Source: Geosiphon pyriformis | Lineage: Eukaryota > Glomeromycota > Glomeromycetes > Archaeosporales > Geosiphonaceae | Direction: 5' to 3' | Assembly (NCBI GenBank): GCA_016748015.1 | Contig: JAAOMT010000201.1 | Location: 384,336-448,335 of the forward strand | Length of the DNA stretch: 64,000 bases | In this document: piece by piece, positions 12,015 to 23,287 of the stretch | Position numbering within the stretch: the first letter of the stretch is position 1 | Layout of the letters: each line of letters begins with the position of its first letter | The notes under the pieces: generated by a model | Told to the model about the DNA's origin: nothing | The model's input: the letters and a program-made list of their open reading frames with translations, nothing else | Databases searched by the model: none | Translations under genes and position numbers: made by a program

Positions 12015-15000
12015 GTCGGAAAAATGACTAGAAAAGATTTCGATAAGAAAATGTACCTTTTTATAAAGGCGTTATAGAGTAAAAGTCATTCTGCCAATGA
12101 AGCCGTTTTATGATGGAATTGTAAAAAAATTACCTATGAGTCTGATTTATTTTAAAGGATGACGCTAAATCCTTATTCTCAAATGTTTGGATCATCTTTC
12201 GCTGAATTCATTTCCAGGCGATTGATTTAAACAATCCTTTTCCTTTGGGTTAGTAAATCTTTTCTATGTTTATTATGAGATTCATTCTAAAGTTGTTATT
12301 TTTCAGGCGATGGTACAATTATTTTGAATTTTATCTGAAATTGATTTCGGTCCAACGCAATCGTAAAAAAGTTATTTTCCGTTGAGTTAATTTACTCATA
12401 TCAAAGACTTGTAGTTAGTGTAATAAAATAAAAAGCATTAGAGCGTCCAAAGTTTACAACTGCTGGAGTTTCGGTGCTGTAAATGGACAGAGATGAAAAT
12501 GGTCTTTTAAGGATTTTTCTCTGGGTATTGATGCAATCTTGATCCTCTCCTTAGGGTCATACAGGAAATAACAGCTATCCCTATTATTATCTACTATCGA
12601 TGTGTTACAATCATTCAGTTTAAAAAACTCGAGCCATTATATTACATTTAAGTCAGTAGCACCTGTTCGGTAAAAAATATAATAATCCTGTCTTTATTTA
12701 TAAACATTAAATTCTGTCTATTCGTTTGAAGAAGAATCATTAATGTGGAGAGAATTCTAAATAACAATGAGAAAATTGGAATTTAACAGTCAAAAATTTG
12801 GTCACAAAAATTCAAATAAAAGGTTTCAGCTTTTATTAAAAAATATGTAATAAATTATTACACTGTGAAATGAATAAAATAATTGTGTAAATATTATTTT
12901 TATAAAATTAAAAAATCCAACTATATTATTCTTTCAAATATTAAATATCAATAATTAAAAGGTGTTTGAATAGAATTATTTTTATAATATTTTTACAATT
13001 CAATGAATCAACGTTTTTATTAAATTATTATTTTTTTTACAATCGAAAATTTTCAAATATATACATATCATATGTTTTTTAAATATAATTTGGTTCAAGA
13101 GAAAAATTCAAATATTAAATATTTTTAAAAATTTTTTATTATTAAGAATATTTGGCTTTTTATAAAAAATTTATATTTGTTGAATTAAATACAATTTAAA
13201 AACAGTTTATAAAAAAAATTTTTCTGGTCAAATCTTTTGTTATATTTCAATTTTTATCTTTTAAAGTAAATTATTAAAAGTATTATTTTTCAATTGATAT
13301 GTAAATTTTATAATTTTTATAACTGTTTAGAAAATCTTATTTAAAAAATGATTTTATTAAAGCTTCAATATATTTAAATTGAAAAAAAAATTTAAAAAAT
13401 AAAATTTCATAACTTTTATTAAATAAAAATAAAACCCAATACTTACTTAAATTTCGACGACTTGAACTTACATTTAACATTACAAAATTGTACACTCTTG
13501 CCAATTTTTAATGTAAATTCAACTTTATAGTTCAACTTCATTTTTCTTGGACATGCTATTTAAAAATTGCAAATAAAATGGTCATTAGTTAATTTGAGAT
13601 CACATTATTTAAAATAAATTTCTTGAAGTTGCGATTGAAATTATAAGTTTGAAATAAAAAAATTATTGCTAAAAATTGATTTATATAATCTCATTAATAT
13701 GAGCTATTTTTATGTTGTAACATCTTTTTTGAAAGTTATATATAAAAAAAAGCCTATTGAACAAATAAAATTTTGTCCTGAATTAAAATATTTTTCAAAT
13801 GAACCTTTAATAATATTGAATATTCATGAAAATTAAGAAATGTAACATAGATCTATCAAATATGATGATTAAATAAAAACCCTAGATTTAAAAAAGAAAT
13901 TAATGTACATTTTATAAAAAAAAAATTAAATTATCTACAAATTCTTAAGAACCAATTTCTAGTTATCCTAAAAATACTTATTATTATTATTATTAAATGA
14001 TTATAATCTTTACCAAAATGATTTTTTGGTTTCGTATTTATTTTTTCATTTAATTGTTATTTCTAATTTGGTTTTTCTATAAAGTGTTTTCTTATAAACT
14101 GTTTCAAGGATTTACAGCCACCATTTATAAAAGGTGATATTAGAAAGGAAACGGTTTTTTTTAGTAAATCTCCTGTGATAAAATTTTCAGTTTCATTTAT
14201 TTCCAGTACGAAAAACAACAAAAGTTTGATCTCTCTTTGTTTTTGTTTTTGTTTTTTAATGACCATTAAATTTTTAATGAATCCAGATATTCAATAAAGA
14301 AAATTCCAAACAAATATTTTTAGTAATATTATTTAAGATGAATTGTATGCTCATATGAAAAAAATTATTTTTTAAAATCGGGTAAAAGTTAAAAAGAAAA
14401 ATTTTAAATCACAGCAACTTCTTTTTCAGGCTTTATCAGGCTTTACAATCGGGCGTTTGTCATAATCGTTTATAAAAAAAAAAATCCAATATTGAAATGG
14501 TTAATGATCATGATATTTTTAGAACACCCATCTCAAGATTTAGTTAGACCCAAAACAATTGTGCTTCTCGGGGGCTCAGTCCCGGAGATTACTAAAAGGG
14601 AACATCGGATATTCGCTGACCCCCGTCATCACACTTATGTATTACAAAATACGTTCTAAATATAGAAAACGTATTTGCCAAGGCTAAATAATGTTGATCA
14701 AAGTTCTGTTCGAGTTTCGTTTAAATTTAAAAGGCTTTATCTATAGCGATTTGTATGTTTTATTAATATTGATATTTGGTTATATGAATTATTATTATTA
14801 TTATTAAATGTTGAAATATTCAATGTTTATTTTTAATACCGCCACTGAAAAACATAATGAAACATGAAAATGATAAAAGATAAAACCATCTTGTCTGTTT
14901 AAATATGAATCCTGTTTCATTTATGAATAGATACAACTCATCGTTCCATATCTATTATTTTGAAGGATTCATCAAAAATAAACAAAAAATTACCAAACAA

Positions 15001-15350
15001 AAACTAAAAATTGGTAACTTTTAACATTTTCAAACGTATCTGAAATTTATCCCCTTGTCAATAACAAACTGAAAAGCAAATGAATCCCCGAATTTTATAT
15101 ATTAAGGCTAGCTTCAGGGATTATTTATATTCAAAGTCAGCTCATCATGTAAGCATTCTCTTAAGGCTATTTTTTTTTATTTCTTTAAAAATTCAGTTAA
15201 AAAGAATCTACCTTATTTGTGACACAATGTGAATCTATTCTTTACAATCATATTAGGCAAAGGAATTTTTTATAAAGTAAAAGATCTTCTTTGAAAAACA
15301 GGATAATAATTATATCGGATTATAGTTGGAATTGCCATTTGGAGTTTACT
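12015..15350. other. Intergenic; exon-like scraps downstream of the bPH gene, no resolved gene
   Basis: 12015-12560 is less A+T-rich and contains short open pieces, for example AIDLNNPFPLG near 12218 that could splice at GTTAGT to DGTIILNFI before a stop near 12330. No continuous gene model could be built, and it may be the 3' part of the bPH transcription unit. 12,600-15,280 is mostly A+T-rich with no supported gene. A short G+C-richer patch at 14,560-14,640 shows nothing recognisable. Confidence 0.4.
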
Positions 15351-15905
15351 TCGGAGTTGAGAGTTGAGAGTTGCGATTGCGTTGAATGAAAAAACCGCGC
15401 AAAATCAAAATGCCTCCATGAGTATGTCAACAGCTTGCATTTGATCGTGTAACCAATGTAAATTTTTGACCTGCCATATTAGAAGTTCAAAATCAGGTTT
15501 TCTACTGGCTATTGATCATATAATTAAACATAAAATATTAAAAGAAAAAATCTTATTATTATTCCACAAGGAATATTTATTTGTAAAAATTATTAATTTC
15601 CATGGCAGGATTTTCAGCCAAAGAAAATGAGGATCCAGCATGATTTTTTCAATAAATTAATTACTGTCGAGTAACCAGTTGAATCGGTATCAAAGTAAAA
15701 CCAACGTTTTACTGGAAGAAATAAACGCAACGCGCTATAAACTGATTGTCGACGCGTAAAACACAATTTTCAAGTCGTCTTAAAATATCTTAGGAGCTGC
15801 ATCAAGGGATTTACCAAATAGAACAATGTAATTTTTTTGTTGTTGAGCGCAAGAGATCTGAAATTGTTTATCTGTATTCAACTCTTTTAGCATGACAATT
15901 GATAT
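15351..15905 (+). pseudogene. Unresolved, possibly broken multi-exon gene
   Basis: A likely exon opens after an AG at 15607-15608 and reads DFQPKKMRIQHDFFNKLITV to 15671. A TAA at 15672-15674 then interrupts it, and a different frame immediately continues QLNRYQSKTNVLLEEINATR followed by YKLIVDA (15676-15756) to a possible GTAAAA donor. One extra base near 15672 would explain the break. A further open segment starts ELHQGIYQIEQCNFFVVERK (15794-15893), in a phase that does not fit cleanly. The composition is protein-like and helical, but no family is recognised and the first exon is not located. It could be a pseudogene, a sequencing error in a real gene, or chance. Confidence 0.3.
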
Positions 15906-16398
15906 TCAAAAGAGACCACGTAAAAAAAAAAAAAAAAAATTTAATTCATAAAGAACAATGTATGTTTGCAGAGTGACAATTTGTGTCAAGGTACGCTGAA
16001 TAGTAATTGACAAAAAGAAATTATGAAACGAGACTAATTTGACCCGGTAATAACCGATAATAAATTTTTTTAAAATTCTAGAATATTTCACGTATGCTCT
16101 TTGACATTGTCCAGTTACGTATTGTTTTAAAATTGATTTTTCGATTGTAAGATTGAAATAAAATTTTTGACCAATCGCATAAATCAAAGATCCAAAGAGA
16201 ATCTCTAATCGAAAATCACTTATTCAGGGATCTAGAGAGTTTTGATTGGTTCTAACCAAGTATAAGATTCAATTGGGGGTTTTTAAACAAAGAACAAAAA
16301 TATATCAAGTTTAAATCGGATTATTAAGAAAATGGGGTCTAAAAAATATTTGAATTGAATAGAAATGAAGTGATGGTGAAATGAAAGGGATTATCACC

Positions 16399-16399
<1 letters not shown>

Positions 16400-16454
<55 letters not shown>
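16400..16454. repeat. (TTA)n microsatellite
   Basis: About 18 uninterrupted copies of the trinucleotide. Confidence 0.95.
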
Positions 16455-16455
<1 letters not shown>

Positions 16456-17863
16456 GGTGAAAAGGAAAACTCACTATATTTTTCAAAGTCACAATATATA
16501 AATTAAAATTTACTAGATTTTTTTGACTAAAATAATTTTTTTTATTAATACCAAAAGTTTTAAAATTATACATCAAATATAAAACTTGACGTGACAAAAC
16601 ATAAAATATTTCCAAGAAAAAAAAAAGAAAAGAAAAAAGAACCATTTTTAACCGAAAATGTTGAAAATAAGGAGATATATGTTAAATGTAACATATTATA
16701 TTTCTAACCGCCTTCGTCGATTAATCCTAGAGATGATGAAATTATGACGAATTTTCAACATTAATTTTTCCCATACAACCTACTTAAATTTGCATGTCAA
16801 TTTGTGACTTTTATGGATAAATCATTTTTCGCGTGGCTAGAAAACTTGCCAAAAAGTTCAGGGTCTTTTTGAGATAGAAAAAATAATTTGACAATTATAA
16901 TACCAACTGGGAATTTTCTTTTTTTTAATGTCAGTTTTTTTATTTTAATTATGATATTATGAAAATACTTCAAAGATTGAAAGAATTTTATGATTACAAA
17001 TATACTTTACACACTTACGTATCATATTTCTTTTATTGAATAACATGGTGGTAAAGATATTATCTCATTCTCACCAAAGTTTTACTTTAAATGAACTCTG
17101 TTTCTAAATTGCAAGTTTTTTTTATTTTATTTTATTTTATTTTATTTTATTTACAGAAGGAAGAAAAAAAATAAATCTCTTGTCTTCCCAAAATCTTGAC
17201 ACGATATTTTTAATTACTTGCGTCTTGTTAAATCATATGGAAAAAAAATGCTTCTTTTTGTCCTTGAATAAGCTTTAATGTGACTAGATAAAACTAAATT
17301 TTTCTTTGCAGATAAATAATATTTCAATTCAAAAAATGTAATTGTAGTAGATTACGATTGGAGAAATAAAGTTTAATGAAGTGCATCATCAACGTGATGA
17401 ATTTTTTTCTTTGAAGCATGGACCCTTCTTTTACCTACAAGTTTAAATTCGTTGTCGGTCTCTTCGCATGGCAGTAGATCTCATTCTATATATGTCAGCA
17501 GGGATTTTCAGTTCAGATACTTCATGCATTCGGAAAAAGGTCTTGATAACGTAGGTAGATCACTTTTGATAATGGCGGAGTTTAGACGGATAGTGGCTAA
17601 TGTCTCGCCTCGGAAGAATAACGAAAACTGGTTTAAAACCACTTATATGTAAAGGCAACATTACGCACTTTTAATTATTCAATGAATAAAGAGATGCTTC
17701 ATAGAGATTCTTGTTTAGAAATGGGATAGGAAGTTTAGTAACTCTAATTTCTGGGGATTTTACAAATGATCGGAGTCATAACTTCCTGCCGTACGATGAT
17801 GCCCGTCTATACCGGCAATGCATTATCGATCAAAAGGTATCGTGTACGGTCATTTCCATAATC

Positions 17864-17938
17864 ATAATCATCATCAACATCATCATCATCATCAACATCA
17901 TCATCATCATCAACATCAACATCAACATCATCATCATA
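17864..17938. repeat. Compound (CAT)/(CAA) trinucleotide array
   Basis: CAT triplets punctuated by CAA or ACA at regular spacing. One frame reads a His-rich run with Gln spacers, much like the coding tail of the HMG protein, but no gene context is visible here. Confidence 0.9.
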
Positions 17939-19394
17939 AAATCTTTGAAAAATACTTTTTGTATTTCTTATTTAAAACTATTCAATCGAGAAATCATTTA
18001 ACTAACCAATTTGAAGTATATCATTTCCCTCAGTATCTCATGAGATCATTTAAATCATGTGAAAATAAACATTGTACCACCATATGTCTTATCATGGTCA
18101 CGTTTCCTAATACAATTTGAAACATTTCTGACGGTATCAGATGATCATGTATGTTCATTTGAACATTTTTTTTTTTTTTTTTTGAAACTGCAACGTGAAA
18201 GCAAAATTTAATGACACATGAAAAATTCTCCATGATTTGGTTTAATCTGCAAGAAATTTTTTTTTTAAATGAATTTATGTTACCAATGGTTCTCAAAAAA
18301 ATTCATTTGAGAAAAGCAGTAAAATTGAGTCGTACTTTAATTTCTTTGGTTGAAACATGAGAATTTTGTCCGAACCACATCAAAGAGTAGCAACACGAGG
18401 AGTCAACAATACTGCATCATAAGTTCGTTGTATGAAACGTTTGATTAATAAAAAAAAATTTTTCACGATGGTTTCTTTGGTGCCTGTGACAAACAGAAGA
18501 TGATTTTCTGCTTTTGAGAAAAATTAAATTTTCAAACACTTTAGGAGTCACCAAAATTATTATTATTATTATTATTTTTTTTAGCTAATCAAGTAAATCC
18601 GAAAAACAAAGAAAAATACAGCTAAAATATGTTTATTTACATTATATTAATATTTACATTTACAAATGGGAAAATATTAACAGTTATTTTAGTTAAAGTT
18701 TCATTTAATGTTAATACGGTGAAAAAAGGCTAGAATTTAGAGCAACTTTGCTTGTTTGTTTTTCATTTTACCTATTTGAAAAATGAATTGTCAACACATA
18801 AACTTTTATTTAATTTAATTTAATTTAATTTAATTTAACTTAATTTTAATCATTCTACCTATTAAAATTATTATAACTTTTAAAACTAAGTTACTTAGAC
18901 ATCATTTTTCATACCTTTTCTAAATTTTGTATACTTAACAAACTTCTTTTGAACTATACAATTAGAAAAGTATAATAGGATTTAAAAATTAACAATACAT
19001 GGATTGTGTTTGCTTTATGATCTTTTGTGTTATGTCCGTGTTTATATTTAGAAATTTGTTGATAGTAAATCCCTGGTATAAATAACAATATCCTTATTCA
19101 CGTAACTTTATTCCTGTATTACTAAATCTATGCTGAGATTCATTAAGAAAAATAGAATGGATATAATGTGTTACTTAATTTATTTCCATTTAAGGAACAA
19201 TGCAAAAATCTTTGAATATTATTAATAGATATTGGATTAAAGACCATCCAAAAATTCTCGTTTGAAACAATTTAAATACTAAATATTAAACAGATTTTCA
19301 TAATACTTTCCAAAAAGTACAATCATATTTCTCGTTTAAATAAATTGGGAACCTTTTCATGAAAACAATAAATATCACGTGTTGTTCTATACCC

Positions 19395-19428
<34 letters not shown>

Positions 19429-19756
19429 AATGCCCCAAAATGCGTCATTATTCGATTACCGCGCTTTTTTGCCTGGGTCATTTCACATTGTACATGACAT
19501 AAATGATCGACATCATAATAAAATATCAAAAAAGACAATGACCATCAGGGGAATATCGGTTTTTAATCTAGGCAACATTGTATGCACAAGAGTGGCAAGT
19601 GCAACAAGAGATCCTAGTTTGTGGCTCAAGATGAAACTTATTGAGGGATACCCTCATTGTGCAATTATTTATTTAAAAATCATTGTTATTGACGATACGG
19701 CCGGTGGCGAATACCTTTGCAATTGGCGTTAATTTTTTTTTTTTTTTTTTTTTTTT
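19395..19756. repeat. Segment bounded by poly(A) left and poly(T) right
   Basis: A run of about 28 A (19395-19422) and a run of about 24 T (19733-19756) bracket about 310 bp that is clearly richer in G+C than its surroundings. The plus strand of the insert is open for about 100 codons (MPQNASLFDYRAFLPGSFH...) to a TAA near 19730. No homology is recognised. Confidence 0.6.
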
Positions 19757-21856
19757 GCCAAGCCCTTGAAAAAGTAAAACTTGGTAATTCTATAATGAAA
19801 TGTTCAAGGTATTGACTCTTTTAGATGAAAAATAACCGGGAAGAAAAAGAGGGCGTATTTTTGCTACTAAATTATGCAATTGTAAAACTTTTTTAGGATT
19901 AGTAAAAAAAAAAGGTTGAATAAAGCTTTCAAAAAGTATTAAAACTAAAAATAATTGCTTTCTATATAATATATTAGAGATTTATAAGCAGAAATTCATT
20001 AAAAAAATCCCCCAAATAGATGAACCAAAAAAAAAATGTCAACTTAAAAATTTTGTGGCTCCAGGAAAAGAAACGTTTTGAGGCTTTAGCCAAAGCAAAA
20101 TAGTTTGAAATATTGAAAAAAAAAAAATTTCTTAAAATATTTCACAAATCATTTTTTACCATAAAAAAAGTTTCTTGGACACATTTTTAATTATAATATC
20201 TGGAAATAAAAGGTCAGACTACAACTTCCTACGAGTTGAATGAAATTTTTTTTATATCTTAGCTTCTATGGTTATTAAAGTATTATGAAGTTATAAATTT
20301 TTATAATAAAAAAAATAATAAAAAAATCTTTAGCAAAATGAGGCGCAGTAAATAAATGAAAAATAGCCGATTAAAAATAAAATTTTAATGAATTAATCAA
20401 CAAGCCTTCTCAATTCTACTCGTTTATATTTTAATATTAAAATTTTTAATTATTCAAATCCCCCATTCATTAATTCTATTTCGTAAAAACATTTCTCCTA
20501 CTATTCCTTTATTAAGAAGAAAAAAAAAAGGTTTTAGAAACTTTATCAAAATTTGGGAATATTTTTAACGAAAATATGAAAATAATATTGATATTTACAA
20601 ATTATAATTAGCAATCTGAAAAACATAAATTTGATTCAAGACTTTAGAATTCGGGTGACAAATCATAAATTCACTTAAAGTAATAAAATTACTTGAATCG
20701 TAATAAATTGTAAATACAAACAAAAAAACAATCTTTTTTTTTTTTCCAAACACTTGAAAACAATTTGCTCTAAACAAAAATTAATAATGACGCCACGTTG
20801 AAATGGTTACAGGTGAAAAATAAGGCCGAAACTGGTGATGTCAAAATATTAAAGGAACTAATGGGTTTCTTGAAACCAAAAATATTTTGACCGGGGCATA
20901 AATTACACAAGTTTTCTATCTTTATATCCGGAAATTACAATTAATATCTAAGAATAGTCTGGAGGTTTTTTATTTTCAAAGAATCGTATGGTCATTTTAT
21001 TCATTTATTCTTTATATTATAATATTATTTAAATTTAAATTCAATCCTTTATAATTTCTCAAAAAAATTATTACTAGAGCATTTAATAGGTCTCTTAAAG
21101 TATAATTGAAGAAGTATGTGAAAAAAAAAATTCACCAAAAAAGTTTTTCTTCGTTAAAAGTTTAAAGTAGAATGAATGCACAGATCGGGAATGTGATTTC
21201 GAAATTTAATTTTGGTGATAGTGAATGATATTTTGTCACATTAAAATAAAATTTATAATTATAAAATAATTTATAAAATAATTTATAAAATATTTATTAT
21301 AATTATAATTATTCTTGATCTTTGAAGTATAATATACTGTTTTATTAGCTTTTATAAAAATTATACTATAAAAGTTAATATATATATATATGTGTATATT
21401 ACACTATAATAGTAGTCTAAATTGCATTTCGTGAAACCTGTGATGATCTCCGTGAAAGTTTAAAAGCACTGTCTAACGAAAAAAATTTCCAAATCCAAAT
21501 CCAACAAAATAACTTCTCATCTTTCTTACTCTCTTCTTCTTCTCGTGGGACAGCTTAAACCCTGCTCACCCTATCAAAAATTATACCCACAATTATTCTT
21601 TCACTCTAGTTCAGAAAATAAACTTGACTTTTTATTGAATACTTTTTAATAGCTGAAAATTTTTACCCACTTTTTTAAAAAATAAAATTGTTCAAAATCA
21701 GCTTTTAGCAGATATACTTTAATTAGTTTTTTCTTACCCAACACACTAATTGTCTTTTCTTTTTGTTAAATCATTTTCTTTCCCTTCCATTAAATTTTCT
21801 TGAAGTTTTTCCTTTGCAAAAAAGTTTCTTTCTTTCTTTAGAACAAAAACATAAAA

Positions 21857-23287
21857 ATGAGGAAATATATCGGTTTATTGATGTTTAATGCTCCTTCAGT
21901 TAATTCAAACACTTCTTGTGTAACAACACAAAGTTTTAATAATCCGTCAACACAGGAAGTTAATTCTTCTTCATTCTACAATTCTTCCGACACAATGTTC
22001 GTCCATGAGAATCCCAATGATTATTCCAGTGAATCACTAGCAGCTGGAGCCGCAGCTGGTAACAATTCAACATCCATCGCCACAGGAGATTCTGGTACAA
22101 CGCCGGCTAAACAACCTCCAAGACCTCCGAATGCCTTTATTTTATATAGGCAAGCGAAACAGCCAGCACTTATTCAGGCTGATAAGAACCTCACTAATGC
22201 TCAAGTGTCTCGAAAAATGGCAGATATGTGGAGAGCAGAGACAGAAGAGGAAAAACGCCTATGGGAGAAATTAGCTGACAGGAAGAAATTAGAACATATG
22301 TTGCAATATCCAAATTACATTTATAAACCCAACAAAAACAAGAAAGTAGACCAAAAGGGAAAGAATGGTAAACAAGCAAAATCTGCTGCCGCAAAAATTT
22401 CTAAAAAATCAAGTTTAGCCACATCAAACACTCTCCCAGGAAAACCCAATAAGTCACAAACTTCGATTACCGGACCAATTAGGACAAATTCAAAGAATGC
22501 CTCTAATCGATTGAATATGTATTCTAACCCTTCTAACCAAAGAGTCCCACCGTTTGTGCCTTCCAATGATCCCCCGACACCCCCTCAACAAATTCAAAAC
22601 CAACCTAATCAATATACCCCAATTGTCCCACATCCTCAGATGCCAATGTATAATCTCACTGATAGTTATGATATTTATTCGCAGCCAGCACAATCTCATT
22701 ACCAATTAAATTCGTTGACAACTTTAACACCATCACATTCGCAAATATCTTCCTCATATGAGATTCAACCGCTACGAAATCAAGGGTTAAAAATGCGAGC
22801 AATTTATTACCCTGGAAATGTCCCGGAAGAAGAAGAATCTCAAAATCGTTATGACACTGGCAATCTGAGTTTTTGTGGGTACCCTCCAAATTATAATGAT
22901 TTAACAACTAGCTTTAATTCAAGTGACGTTTACGTTCCTGATGTTGTTGAACAACAGCAACACATGATGTCAGAGTACTTGCTACATCACACAACCACAG
23001 AACCATCAACTCCTACTAGCTGCAGCAATTCTTCTGGTTCAAATTCTCCAATCTCTACTCCATCGGTCTCTCATGAACATTTTTACCAAGGTGCTTATAC
23101 TGGAACGAACACTTCGCCAGTTCAACCTTCTTGGGTACATTTACTTACTGGTGAACTTTCGAGTCAAATTGAAACTTTTGCGCCATTGTTAAATATTGAT
23201 TCTGTGAATCATCAACACCAACACCAACACCAACATCAACACCAACACCAACACCAACATCATCCTCACCCCATATATCTTCACTAA
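21857..23287 (+). CDS. MATA_HMG-type HMG-box DNA-binding protein
   Basis: 476 aa, apparently intronless. The HMG box spans about residues 86-158: it opens PPRPPNAFILYRQAKQPALI, passes through VSRKMADMWRAETEEEKRLW, and ends in the YPNYIYKP motif typical of fungal mating-type (MATA_HMG/SOX-like) boxes. A basic Lys-rich extension follows, then a long low-complexity Ser/Asn/Pro/Gln region. The C-terminus is (His-Gln)n, about residues 450-468, encoded by CAACAC/CAACAT repeats at 23209-23262. Such proteins bend DNA and act as nuclear transcription factors. AM fungi have large families of them, so a mating-locus role should not be assumed. No homeodomain genes are adjacent. The first ATG is used; Met9 is an alternative start. 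A pyrimidine-rich leader lies upstream. Confidence 0.9.
   Translation: MRKYIGLLMFNAPSVNSNTSCVTTQSFNNPSTQEVNSSSFYNSSDTMFVHENPNDYSSESLAAGAAAGNNSTSIATGDSGTTPAKQPPRPPNAFILYRQAKQPALIQADKNLTNAQVSRKMADMWRAETEEEKRLWEKLADRKKLEHMLQYPNYIYKPNKNKKVDQKGKNGKQAKSAAAKISKKSSLATSNTLPGKPNKSQTSITGPIRTNSKNASNRLNMYSNPSNQRVPPFVPSNDPPTPPQQIQNQPNQYTPIVPHPQMPMYNLTDSYDIYSQPAQSHYQLNSLTTLTPSHSQISSSYEIQPLRNQGLKMRAIYYPGNVPEEEESQNRYDTGNLSFCGYPPNYNDLTTSFNSSDVYVPDVVEQQQHMMSEYLLHHTTTEPSTPTSCSNSSGSNSPISTPSVSHEHFYQGAYTGTNTSPVQPSWVHLLTGELSSQIETFAPLLNIDSVNHQHQHQHQHQHQHQHQHHPHPIYLH

Larger units (their letters stand above)
15906..21856. other. Gene-poor intergenic region with microsatellites
   Basis: About 6 kb, mostly A+T-rich with many homopolymer and short tandem tracts. 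G+C-richer pieces at 17400-17850 and 19430-19735 contain short open frames without recognisable domains. 21380-21856 is the likely promoter and leader of the HMG-box gene, pyrimidine-rich just upstream of its start. No gene could be supported. Confidence 0.5.

Noticed and set aside
17818-18120. 100-codon frame with a long His-Gln run
   Set aside because: The run is a translation of a CAT/CAA microsatellite; the flanking sequence has no recognisable domain.
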